Positions 8,118 through 16,104 of a DNA stretch of 51,958 bases are shown here, piece by piece. Source of the DNA: Rickettsiales bacterium (GTDB taxonomy: Bacteria; Pseudomonadota; Alphaproteobacteria; Methylaequorales; Methylaequoraceae); contig NZFP01000038.1 in NCBI GenBank assembly GCA_002689325.1, positions 1-51,958 of the forward strand, in the 5' to 3' direction. The position numbers and the translations under genes were made by a program. Numbering within the stretch: position 1 is the first letter of the stretch; each line of letters opens with the position of its first letter. The notes under the pieces are model-generated. The model was not told where the DNA came from. It made no database searches and was given only the letters and a program-made list of their open reading frames with translations.

Positions 8118-8751
8118 TTAAAACCCTTTTAAATTTATTCAGTATTTTTGTTATATCATCATTCATCAATTTATAAGCAATCTTATTAATAATAAGTTTT
8201 GATGTGATTTGCATTACTAAACTAGATTCCTCCAGGTTATTTTCCCTAAGTGTTTTCCCAGTTGAAACTAAATCCACAATTGTTGAACATATTTTTAACT
8301 TTGGGGCTAATTCAATAGCGCCATTCAACTTTATACATTCAGCTCTTACGCCTTTTTTTGCAAAAAAATTTGTTGTAATATTTTTATACTTTGTGGCAAC
8401 AACAATATGACCTTTGTTATCTGATGTTTTTTTTTCTTTTATTTTTGCAACGGATAATCTACATTTACCTATTTTTAGATCATAAAAATTATATATTTCA
8501 TCATAATTAAATTCATTTATTACATCATCCCCCGCTACCCCAATTTGAGCAGCTCCTAATGCAACAAATGTTGCTACATCAAAGGACCTTACTTTTATTA
8601 TTGATAATTTTTTTTGATTAGTTTTAAACAATAGTTTCCTAGAACTAGTTCTAAAAAACTCTTCCTCAGGTACAATTTCTGCCTTTTGTAGCAAAGGTAT
8701 TAATTCATTTAAAATTCTACCCTTTGGTAATGCCATAATAATTTTGTTCAC
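8092..8751 (-). CDS. hisG: ATP phosphoribosyltransferase, short form (HisG-S)
   Basis: 219 residues with the HisG core: IMALPKGRILNELIPLL at the N-terminus, FDVATFVALGAAQIGVAGDDV near residue 60 and LKICSTIVDLVSTGKTLRENNL near 153, the PRPP-binding loop. It catalyses the first committed step of histidine synthesis, joining PRPP and ATP. It lacks the C-terminal regulatory ACT-like domain of long-form HisG (about 290-300 residues). Short forms work with HisZ, a catalytically dead HisRS paralogue, so a hisZ gene is expected elsewhere in this genome. The start overlaps the murA stop by 4 nt. Confidence 0.93.
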   Translation of the reverse strand: MNKIIMALPKGRILNELIPLLQKAEIVPEEEFFRTSSRKLLFKTNQKKLSIIKVRSFDVATFVALGAAQIGVAGDDVINEFNYDEIYNFYDLKIGKCRLSVAKIKEKKTSDNKGHIVVATKYKNITTNFFAKKGVRAECIKLNGAIELAPKLKICSTIVDLVSTGKTLRENNLEESSLVMQITSKLIINKIAYKLMNDDITKILNKFKRVLNGKNFVRK

Positions 8752-10016
8752 TCAGAAAATCTCCTTATTTTTACTCCACAATTCTTCAGTTTCTCTTCCA
8801 ATTTTTCATATCCTCTGTCAAGATGATATACCCTATTAACTGTTGTATTACCAGAAGCCATTAATCCAGCAATAATTAATGATGATGAAGCTCTTAAGTC
8901 AGTTGCCATAACCTCCGCTCCATGTATTTCTCTTACTCCATTTATAATTATTTTTGACCCCTTTTGTTTTAAATTAGCACCCATCCTTCTTAACTCACTT
9001 ACGTGCATAAATCTATTTTCAAAAATATTTTCTTTAATTACCGACTGAACCTCAGATTTAATTAGTGATGCAATAAGTTGAGCTTGTAAATCTGTTGGAA
9101 ATCCAGGATATTCTTTGGTAGAAAAAATTACATTATCAAGAAATTTATTAGTTTTTTTTACTATTAATTTTTCACCATTATCTTTTTTATTTAGTGATAA
9201 AACATTCAAGGGTTCAAAAATTTTCTTCAAATGATCACAAATTAAATCATTTACATTTTCTAATATTATTTTTCCGGAACACCCCATCACAGATAAAGCA
9301 AAAGTCCCAGCTTCAATTCTGTCTGGCATAACTGAAAATTCAGATCCTCTTAATTTTTTTTTTCCCTTAATTTTAATAACATTCGTCCCATGACCATAAA
9401 TTTCTGCACCCGCACTTACTAGAAAGTTTGACAAATCTGAAATTTCAGGTTCGCATGCAGCGTTTTTTATAATTGTTTCACCTTCAGCCAAAGTCGCCGC
9501 CATAATTATATTTTCCGTCGCCCCAACAGAAATTTTTTTTAAAGTAATTTCACAACCCTTTAATCTTCCCTTTACTTCTCCTTTTATATAACCATCCTTA
9601 ACAACAAACTCAGCGCCCATTTTTTCAAAACCATTAATATGCAAATCAACTGGTCTAGTTCCTATTGCACATCCACCTGGTAAAGAAACTTCTGCATAAC
9701 CATATTTAGCTAATAACGGACCTAAAATTAGGAAGGAAGCTCTCATTTTTCTAACTAGATCATATGAAACTTTTAGATTAGCTGGTTGATTGGATTTTAT
9801 TTGACAAATGGAGTCTTTAAAATTTATTTTAGAATCTAACGATTCCAAAATTTTTATCATAAAAATCACATCTGAAAGATTAGGAACATTTGATATAATT
9901 ATCTTTTCATCAATTAATAAGGAAGATGCCAAAATAGGTAAAGAAGAATTTTTTGAACCACTGATTTGGATAGCTCCCTCTAACCTATTAATACCTTCAA
10001 CTTCTATTTTATCCAT
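8748..10016 (-). CDS. murA: UDP-N-acetylglucosamine 1-carboxyvinyltransferase
   Basis: 422 residues, full length. Signatures include the N-terminal ISGSKNSSLPILASSLL (Lys and Asn of the active site), LRKMRASFLILGPLLA style segment near residue 85, PGGCAIGTRPVDLH near 115 with the PEP-binding, fosfomycin-target Cys, and FPTDLQAQ near 305. MurA transfers enolpyruvate from PEP to UDP-GlcNAc, the first step of peptidoglycan synthesis, using the product of GlmU encoded at the left edge. It lies 1 nt after dcd and overlaps hisG by 4 nt. murA followed by his genes and infA is a typical alphaproteobacterial order. Confidence 0.97.
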   Translation of the reverse strand: MDKIEVEGINRLEGAIQISGSKNSSLPILASSLLIDEKIIISNVPNLSDVIFMIKILESLDSKINFKDSICQIKSNQPANLKVSYDLVRKMRASFLILGPLLAKYGYAEVSLPGGCAIGTRPVDLHINGFEKMGAEFVVKDGYIKGEVKGRLKGCEITLKKISVGATENIIMAATLAEGETIIKNAACEPEISDLSNFLVSAGAEIYGHGTNVIKIKGKKKLRGSEFSVMPDRIEAGTFALSVMGCSGKIILENVNDLICDHLKKIFEPLNVLSLNKKDNGEKLIVKKTNKFLDNVIFSTKEYPGFPTDLQAQLIASLIKSEVQSVIKENIFENRFMHVSELRRMGANLKQKGSKIIINGVREIHGAEVMATDLRASSSLIIAGLMASGNTTVNRVYHLDRGYEKLEEKLKNCGVKIRRFSE

Positions 10017-10017
10017 A

Positions 10018-10572
10018 TTAAAGTTTTGGAAGTGTTACTTCTTTTTGGTGCATATATTTTCCTTTTCTGTCAGCATAAGAAAGTTCACAGTTTTCTACCC
10101 CTTGTAAAAATAAAAATTGAGCGGCACCTTCATTAGCATATATTTTAGCAGGAAGAGGAGTCGTATTTGAAAACTCTAATGTAACATGTCCCTCCCATTC
10201 TGGCTCAAGTGGTGTTACATTGACAATTATACCGCATCTTGCATATGTTGATTTACCTACACAAATAACCAGTGTTTCTCGTGGAATTTTAAAATGCTCA
10301 ACAGTTTTTGCTAAAGCAAAACTATTAGGTGGAATTATGCAATAATCTACGTCTCTATCTACGAAACTAGATTCAGAAAAATCTTTGGGATCAACAGTTG
10401 CTGAATTCACATTTGTAAAAATCTTAAAACTACTGGATACTCTTGCATCATATCCATAAGAAGACAGCCCGTAAGATAAAACGTTTTTCTTGACTTGGTT
10501 CTCAACAAAAGGATCAATCATTTTCCTTTCAATTGCCATTTTTTTTATCCATGAATCAGGCATTATTCCCAT
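10018..10572 (-). CDS. dcd: dCTP deaminase
   Basis: 184 residues beginning [13 protein letters not shown], the usual Dcd N-terminus. Core motifs are [16 protein letters not shown] near residue 36, [32 protein letters not shown] near 115 (the Arg, Glu and Ser catalytic region) and [14 protein letters not shown] near 148. It deaminates dCTP to dUTP, feeding dUMP for thymidylate synthesis; thyX at the other end of the window would use that dUMP. The start overlaps the 3' end of the 32-residue ORF by 17 nt. It is followed 1 nt later by murA. Confidence 0.96.
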   Translation of the reverse strand: MGIMPDSWIKKMAIERKMIDPFVENQVKKNVLSYGLSSYGYDARVSSSFKIFTNVNSATVDPKDFSESSFVDRDVDYCIIPPNSFALAKTVEHFKIPRETLVICVGKSTYARCGIIVNVTPLEPEWEGHVTLEFSNTTPLPAKIYANEGAAQFLFLQGVENCELSYADRKGKYMHQKEVTLPKL

Positions 10573-10654
10573 TTTTACTTTCCTTTCTTTTCTTAATATT
10601 TCTTTTTAATGCTTCTGATAAGCGTTGTTCACGTGTATTTTTTTTTTTATTCAT
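10556..10654 (-). CDS. 32-residue basic protein upstream of dcd, unknown function
   Basis: Too short for the track. ATG 10654 directly follows the mazG-like stop (TAA-ATG), and the frame ends inside the dcd start region, overlapping it by 17 nt. The product [20 protein letters not shown] then [13 protein letters not shown]-like tail is highly basic and probably one amphipathic helix. Small ORFs of this kind (TRxERLxxALRxNLxRRK pattern) are, as I recall, often annotated beside murA in Alphaproteobacteria; that is memory, not a search result. The coding signal here is the perfect stop-start spacing on both sides. Function unknown; nucleic acid binding would only be a guess. Confidence 0.6.
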   Translation of the reverse strand: MNKKKNTREQRLSEALKRNIKKRKESKNGNNA

Positions 10655-11008
10655 TTATTTAAGTAAATTATATTTTGTGGCTTTTCCTTTACTTAAAGAA
10701 ACAGGATATTTCTTTTCATTTTTTTTTATTTTTTTTAAACAGCACTTTTCAATATCGATTTTTGCTAAATCCGAAAATCTTAATAAATAAAGCATTATAT
10801 CAGCAACTTCATCAGAAATTTTTTCTTTGATTGTTTTTTTTTTCAAATCTGACTCAATTTCAGCATCATTTTTCCATTGAAAAATTTCAAGTAGCTCTGA
10901 AGTTTCAATATTTATAGAAATAGCAAGGTTTTTAAGATTATGAAATTGTTCCCACTCTCTTTTATGTGCAAATTCCCTCAGAATTTTTTGTAGTTTCTTT
11001 TCATTCAT
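10655..11008 (-). CDS. MazG-like nucleotide pyrophosphohydrolase (dCTPase/RS21-C6 type)
   Basis: 117 residues. The all-alpha NTP-PPase pattern is clear: FAHKREWEQFHNLKNLAISINIETSELLEIFQW has the WxxxHxxxxLxxxLxxExxEL layout of the iMazG/RS21-C6 family, and EKISDEVADIMLYLLRFSDL gives the second acidic ExxD metal-binding motif near residue 67. Relatives hydrolyse dCTP or modified dNTPs to the monophosphate plus pyrophosphate. Its position as first gene of the unit that continues with dcd suggests pyrimidine dNTP housekeeping. The next ATG starts directly after its stop. Confidence 0.85.
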   Translation of the reverse strand: MNEKKLQKILREFAHKREWEQFHNLKNLAISINIETSELLEIFQWKNDAEIESDLKKKTIKEKISDEVADIMLYLLRFSDLAKIDIEKCCLKKIKKNEKKYPVSLSKGKATKYNLLK

Positions 11009-11146
11009 AGGTTAACAACTATTGTCAAGATTAAAATTCTACCTCTATGATTAACATATTGAAATTTTTTTTTAATAAATATTTTAATAAAAATAATTCT
11101 ATAATTTTCATTCTTTCTTTTTCCTATATAATTGTTATAAATTATT

Positions 11147-12766
11147 ATGAATGAAATAATTTGGGGCAGATACTCTTTATTAGTTTACACTGCAATAGTT
11201 TCAATTTTTTCCTTAACTTTATCCTTTTATGTAAAGGGATTTCTTGTAATTTTTTTTCCAAGCTTTTTACTTTTTTTAATATCTTTAAAAGATTTTCTTC
11301 AAAAAAAAAGATCTATTCTTTCAAATTTTCCTTTACTGGGAAGATTTAGATTTTTTCTAGAAAGCATTAGACCAGAACTAAGACAGTATTACTGGGAATC
11401 GGATGATGATGAGGTTCCTTATTCTAGAAATCAAAGATCTATGGTTTATCAAAGATCCAAGAATGAAGGTGGGGTGAGGCCTTTTGGCTCATTGGAAAAG
11501 TTTTATAAAAATGACTTTGTTTGGCTTAACCATTCAATATCCCCATCTCATATAAAAAATAATGATTTTCGAGTAAAAGTTGGGTTAGGAAAAAAACAAT
11601 ATCAAATGTCTGTACTAAATATTTCTGGAACATCATTTGGTGCAATTTCTCCTCCTGCTGTTACATCACTTAACAAAGCAGCCAAAATGGGTGGGTTTGC
11701 TCATAATACTGGCGAAGGTTCATTATCACCTTATCATGAAAAAGGGGGAGGCGATTCAATATGGCAAATTTCAACAGGATACTTTGGTTGCAGAGATAAA
11801 AATGGTAATTTTTGTCCTAAAGCTTTTTCAGAGAAAGCTAAAAAAGATCAAGTAAAAATGATTGAAATTAAATTAAGTCAGGGAGCTAAACCAGGACATG
11901 GGGGAATGCTTCTTGCTCCAAAAGTTACTGAGGAAATTGCACGAACTCGTGGTATAGAAGTTGGAAAAGATTGTATATCACCAGCTAAACATAAAGAATT
12001 TTCCACTCCATTACAATTACTGAAATTTGTTGAAAAATTAAAAAAATTATCAGGAGGTAAGCCAGTAGGAATTAAACTGTGTATTGGTCATCCGTGGGAG
12101 TTAATTTCTATAGTTAAAGCTATGGTCACTGAAAAAAAATACATTGATTTTGTAACTGTTGACGGTGCTGAAGGAGGAACTGGAGCAGCTCCGGCAGAAT
12201 TTACAGATCATCTCGGATGTCCTTTAAAAGATGCTTTGGTTTTCGTTGACAATGCTCTAATTGGTGCGAATCTGAGAGATAAAGTAAAAATAGGTGCATC
12301 AGGAAAAGTAGTCTCAGCGTTTGATATTGCACACATGTGTGCTTTAGGTGCCGATTGGATTAATATGGCTAGACCATTTATGTTCTCAATAGGGTGTATT
12401 CAATGTAGGTCTTGTCATACAGGTGAGTGTCCAACTGGAATTGCCACAATGGATCCCATGAGATATAGAGCAATTGATATTGATGATAGATCTAATAGAG
12501 CTTTCAACTTTCACAAAAATACATTATTTGTTTTAAAAGAACTTTTAGAATCAGTTGGAGTTAATCATCCAACTGAACTTAACAGACGACACATTGTTAG
12601 GAGACTATCGGAAAGTGAAATAAGGTTAGCAGATCAAATTTATCCAAGAGCCGAAAAGGGTGAACTTCTTAAAAGAGGGAAAAAAATAATTGCCGATCCG
12701 CGTATTGATGTTTACTGGAATAAAGTCACTCCCAATAGTTTTAATTACATACCAGGCTCAATTTAA
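11147..12766 (+). CDS. FMN-binding glutamate-synthase-family protein, membrane anchored
   Basis: 539 residues. Two hydrophobic segments occupy roughly residues 8-50 (LLVYTAIVSIFSLTLSFYV and FLVIFFPSFLLFLISL), followed by a GltS/GltB FMN-domain: ISGTSFGAISPPAVTSLNKAA, NTGEGSLSPYH, IKLSQGAKPGHGGMLLAPKV, DFVTVDGAEGGTGAAPAEF and GADWINMARPFMF. CIQCRSCHTGECPTGIA near residue 416 holds the Cys residues that ligate an iron-sulfur cluster. It lacks the glutaminase and central domains of true glutamate synthase, so it is not expected to make glutamate from glutamine alone. The physiological reaction of this family is poorly defined. TATAAT lies 15 nt before the ATG. The next gene starts immediately after the stop. 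Confidence 0.88.
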   Translation: MNEIIWGRYSLLVYTAIVSIFSLTLSFYVKGFLVIFFPSFLLFLISLKDFLQKKRSILSNFPLLGRFRFFLESIRPELRQYYWESDDDEVPYSRNQRSMVYQRSKNEGGVRPFGSLEKFYKNDFVWLNHSISPSHIKNNDFRVKVGLGKKQYQMSVLNISGTSFGAISPPAVTSLNKAAKMGGFAHNTGEGSLSPYHEKGGGDSIWQISTGYFGCRDKNGNFCPKAFSEKAKKDQVKMIEIKLSQGAKPGHGGMLLAPKVTEEIARTRGIEVGKDCISPAKHKEFSTPLQLLKFVEKLKKLSGGKPVGIKLCIGHPWELISIVKAMVTEKKYIDFVTVDGAEGGTGAAPAEFTDHLGCPLKDALVFVDNALIGANLRDKVKIGASGKVVSAFDIAHMCALGADWINMARPFMFSIGCIQCRSCHTGECPTGIATMDPMRYRAIDIDDRSNRAFNFHKNTLFVLKELLESVGVNHPTELNRRHIVRRLSESEIRLADQIYPRAEKGELLKRGKKIIADPRIDVYWNKVTPNSFNYIPGSI

Positions 12767-14598
12767 TTGACTCAAATTATAAAAAGCAACCAAATCACAA
12801 ATAAATATTATTTACTTGCTTTAACAAATTTTGAAAAAAAAGATTTTAAATTAGCTAAATTTCATTTTTTGGAATATCTAGAGAAAAATGACGATTTTCA
12901 AGCACTAAATTTACTTGGAATTTGCTACCTAAATTTAAAAGAATACATATCGGCAGCAAAAATTTTTAAGGAATTAATTTCTAAAAAAATAATTACCGAC
13001 TCAATACTAAATAATTATGGTGTTGCATTAAAAAATTTAAAGGAATTCAATACTTCAAAATATTACTTTAAAAAATCTATTAAGATTAATCAGAAAAATT
13101 TCCTTGCTTTTTTTAATTTAGGAAATTTAAATTGCGAAATTGGGAAAGAAAAAGAAGCTGAAATTCTTTTCCTAAAATGTATGGAATTAAAAAAAGGTTA
13201 TCTTCCAGCAATCCTAAACTTATCAATGTTATATTTAAAAAATTATAATTTAGATAAGTGCTTAAAACTGCTTAAAAACTCTTTAAATATTTTTCCAAAT
13301 AATAACACAGTAATTGAAAATATAGCTAAAATTTATTTAATAAGAAAAAACTTTAATTTAGCAGAAAAGTATCTAATTAAACTTATACAACTATCAAAAG
13401 AAAATATCAAAAAGATAATACCTCTTGCCTTAGGATACTCCTATGAAGGAAAAGAAAAGGAATATAAAAAAATTTGTAAGCTTTATATCAAAAATTTAAC
13501 TAAAGATTCTTCAATATTTTCCTTAAACACAATTAAAAAAAAAATGCCTATAATATCATTTCTTTCGCCCGATATAAGAAATCACCCTGTTGGATTCTTT
13601 ACCAAAGACATGTTACCTGAATTATCCAAAAGATTTAAAATAGTTATTTTTAACACATGCGAATTTGAAGATGAGATTTCAATATACACTAAAAACTTTT
13701 GTCACTGGATAAATTTAAAGACGAACAATGAATATGAAATAGCTGATGCCATTTTCAAAAAAAATGTAGATGTGTTAATTGACTCTTCTGGTCTAACGAG
13801 AACGAACAATTTGGGAGTCTTTAAATTAAAGCCCAGTAAAAATCAAGTATCATGGGCAGGTTGGCTTGCTTCTACGAATTTAAAAGAAATGGATTATGTG
13901 ATTAGTGACCATTTTTGTACACGCCAAAAAGATGAAAAGTTTTTCACAGAAAAAGTATTAAGAATGAAAAATATTTGGTGTACTTATTCTTTATCAGTCT
14001 TAGAAAGTCTAAATTTAAAAAAAATAAATAACTCAGAATCTTTCATAATTTATGGGTGTTTTCAAAGACCAGAAAAAATTAGCAAAAAAGTATTACGAAC
14101 ATGGGCGGAGATACTTATAAGAGTCAAAAAAAGCAAAATTTTCTTTATTAATCAGTCCTTTAATGAATATGAAAAAAAAAGTTAATCTCCTATTTTAACA
14201 ATAATGGTATTTCAAACAAAAGATTAATTTTTATACAACCCAAAAATCGTAGGGAATATTTAAATTCTTATAATTTAGTTGATATAAACTTAGATACCTT
14301 TCCTTATAATGGCGGTACCACACTGTTTGAATCATCTTATATGGGGGTTCCAATATTAACAAAAGAGAACAACTCATTTTTGTTTCGATGCGGAGAGAGT
14401 ATTAATAATAATCTCAATATGAAAGATTGGATAGCAAAAAATACAAGTGATTATGTAAACAAAGCAGAGGATTTTTCAAACAAAAAGTATATAAACGAAT
14501 TAAAAAGAAAATTAATAATTGATTCAAATAAATCTATCCTATTTAATTCAAAAGTCTTTGCTAATGAATTTGGAAAAATGATTATGAATATTCTTTAA
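12767..14598 (+). CDS. TPR-repeat GT41 (OGT/SPINDLY-like) glycosyltransferase, interrupted by a frameshift
   Basis: The N-terminal ~240 residues are TPR repeats (for example LNLLGICYLNLKEYISAAKIF, FFNLGNLNCEIGKEKEAEILF). The GT41 catalytic region follows: ISFLSPDIRNHPVGFF, DVLIDSSGLTRTNNLGVFKLKPSKNQVSWAGWLAST and MDYVISDHFCT. The frame stops at 14185 after a run of nine A (14172-14180). In the third frame the protein continues LISYFNNNGISNKRLIF through DINLDTFPYNGGTTLFESSYMGVPILT to 14598, the expected GT41 C-terminus. Ten A would restore one ORF of about 610 residues. Such enzymes transfer GlcNAc or other sugars to proteins, or act in glycan assembly. The TTG start directly abuts the previous stop; there is no earlier ATG. 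Confidence 0.82.
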
Positions 14599-14638
14599 AA
14601 TTTTTGATTTTTAAACTATTCTTTATTTTAGTATTCTG

Positions 14639-14712
14639 GCCCTCTTAGTTTAATAGTAAAACAGGGTCTTGGTAAGACTCAGCCACTGGAGCGTAACCAG
14701 TAGAGGGCACCA
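14639..14712 (+). tRNA. Atypical tRNA-Thr (GGT) with non-canonical D and T loops
   Basis: A 74-nt cloverleaf with CCA encoded: acceptor GCCCTCT/AGAGGGC (7 Watson-Crick pairs), D stem GTTT/AAAC, anticodon stem GGGTC/GACTC (one G-T pair) around TTGGTAA giving anticodon GGT, variable loop AGCC, T stem ACTGG/CCAGT (5 pairs). The loops are not standard: the D loop AATAGTA has A where G18 belongs, and the T loop is AGCGTAA instead of TTCRANT. G19 and C56 are kept, so one D-T loop contact could survive. G1-C72, C2-G71 and G35-U36, the E. coli ThrRS identity elements, are present. It could be the normal Thr tRNA in a relaxed form, a specialised tRNA, or a decayed copy; perfect stems argue against decay. 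Confidence 0.85.
14702..14707 (+). promoter_or_regulatory. Shine-Dalgarno-like AGAGGG inside the tRNA-Thr acceptor stem
   Basis: AGAGGG, part of the 3' acceptor strand of tRNA-Thr, lies nine nt before the symporter ATG at 14717 and contains the GAGG core that pairs with the 16S anti-Shine-Dalgarno. Only TTTT separates the encoded CCA from the ATG. tRNA folding or 3' processing would hide or remove this site, so it could couple tRNA maturation to translation. The effect is inference. Confidence 0.5.
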
Positions 14713-14716
14713 TTTT

Positions 14717-15928
14717 ATGAAGGAAGATTTACAAAAATACATATTTTATAGTTTTCTTGTTGGAATTATCTTAGGGATTTCATTAAACAACTTATCAATC
14801 TATTATCCAGAAATAATAAAACTAACTTTAAATGTACTTCAATTTGGTGGAGATGTTTTCTTAAAAATTATAAAAATGCTTGTAGTACCTATTGTTTTCT
14901 TTTCATTATTAATTGGTGTTGCTAATCTAAAAAATATTTCAACTCTAGGCAGAATTGGAGCTAAAACTCTGTCTTTATATTTATTCACAACAATGATAGC
15001 TATTTCTTTGTCTCTTGTCATTGGGCATATTTTAAACCCAGGTCAGGGGGGCAACATCAGTCTTGAAAATACTCAATTAAAAATCAATGAAGCTCCTTCT
15101 TTTTTCGAAGTTTTACTTGATATCATTCCTGAAAACCCTTTTAAATCTCTAAGTGAAGGTAATATGTTACAAGTAATTTTTTTCTCTCTCATCCTTGGTG
15201 GATGTTTGTCAAATCTAAAAGATAATAAAAACTTACTTAATTTTTTTAATAGTATGAATGAGCTCGTTTTAAAGATGCTTTCGGCACTAATGACAATCGC
15301 ACCAATTGGTATTTTTTGTTTGATCTCTAAAACATTTGCTACGCAAGGCTTATCATCTATTTTAGAACTACTAAAATATTTCCTTGGAGTTGTACTAATA
15401 ATATTTATTCACTTCTTAATTGTTTACATCCCCTTAGTTAGGTTTTTGGGGAAAGTTAATATTAGAACTTTTGTAAATGGGATAAAACAAATTGTTCTAT
15501 TTGCTTTTTCAACATCAAGTAGTAGTGCAACGATTCCAGTCACACTACAAAATTTAAATAAGAATTTTAATGTGAAATCAAAGATATCGTCTTTTACAGT
15601 TCCTCTGGGTGCAACAATAAATATGGATGGTACAGCAATTATGCAAGGTATGGCTACCATTTTTATAGCAAATATTTATAATATAGATCTTTTATTCTCA
15701 GATTATTTATCAATCATTTTAACAGCGACTTTAGCCTCAGTTGGAACTGCCGGGGTTCCCGGTGTGGGAATAATTATGTTAGGTATGGTTCTAAATCAAG
15801 TTGGATTACCTCTTGAAGGAATTGCAATAGTAATAGGAGTAGATAGATTACTTGATATGTTGAGAACATCTTTAAACGTATCAGGAGATGCAATGGTAAC
15901 ATTAGTTGTAAATAAATCAGAAAAATAA
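14717..15928 (+). CDS. Dicarboxylate/amino acid:cation symporter (DAACS family)
   Basis: ATG 14717 gives 403 residues, MKEDLQKYIFYSFLVGII; the track's earlier start at 14669 lies inside tRNA-Thr. Multiple hydrophobic helices plus the family's re-entrant loops are visible: FSTSSSSATIPVTLQNL (Ser-rich HP1), VPLGATINMDGTAIMQGMATIFIAN (NMDGT sodium-binding motif in TM7) and LASVGTAGVPGVGIIMLGMVL (HP2). The closest known functions are GltP/GltT glutamate/aspartate and DctA C4-dicarboxylate uptake coupled to Na+ or H+. Substrate cannot be settled from sequence. It lies in the inner membrane. The following 58-residue ORF starts on its stop codon (TAATG). Confidence 0.9.
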   Translation: MKEDLQKYIFYSFLVGIILGISLNNLSIYYPEIIKLTLNVLQFGGDVFLKIIKMLVVPIVFFSLLIGVANLKNISTLGRIGAKTLSLYLFTTMIAISLSLVIGHILNPGQGGNISLENTQLKINEAPSFFEVLLDIIPENPFKSLSEGNMLQVIFFSLILGGCLSNLKDNKNLLNFFNSMNELVLKMLSALMTIAPIGIFCLISKTFATQGLSSILELLKYFLGVVLIIFIHFLIVYIPLVRFLGKVNIRTFVNGIKQIVLFAFSTSSSSATIPVTLQNLNKNFNVKSKISSFTVPLGATINMDGTAIMQGMATIFIANIYNIDLLFSDYLSIILTATLASVGTAGVPGVGIIMLGMVLNQVGLPLEGIAIVIGVDRLLDMLRTSLNVSGDAMVTLVVNKSEK

Positions 15929-16104
15929 TGCTCTTATTTGTAGTTGAATTAGAAATTATCTTTTTTGGAAAAGAGACAAAGTACGTACATGCTTATGATA
16001 AAAGTGATGCTGAATTTATAGCAATTCAAAAAACAATAAAAGAACTTAGTTGTTCAAAAGAAGATATTTCAATTATTCTTGTAAAAAAAGTTAATCATAA
16101 TTGA
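15928..16104 (+). CDS. 58-residue conserved-looking hypothetical protein
   Basis: Below the track cutoff. The ATG overlaps the symporter stop by one base (TAATG), a translational-coupling arrangement. The product starts MLLFVVELEIIFFGKETKYVH and reads DKSDAEFIAIQKTIKELSCSKEDISIILVKKV, a hydrophilic, soluble-looking alternation of strand, helix and strand. It has no signal peptide and no transmembrane helix. I recognise no family. The frame overlaps the oppositely oriented dihydroorotase tail by 14 nt. The coupled start, good codon composition and no other coding option in the gap support a real gene. Confidence 0.6.
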   Translation: MLLFVVELEIIFFGKETKYVHAYDKSDAEFIAIQKTIKELSCSKEDISIILVKKVNHN

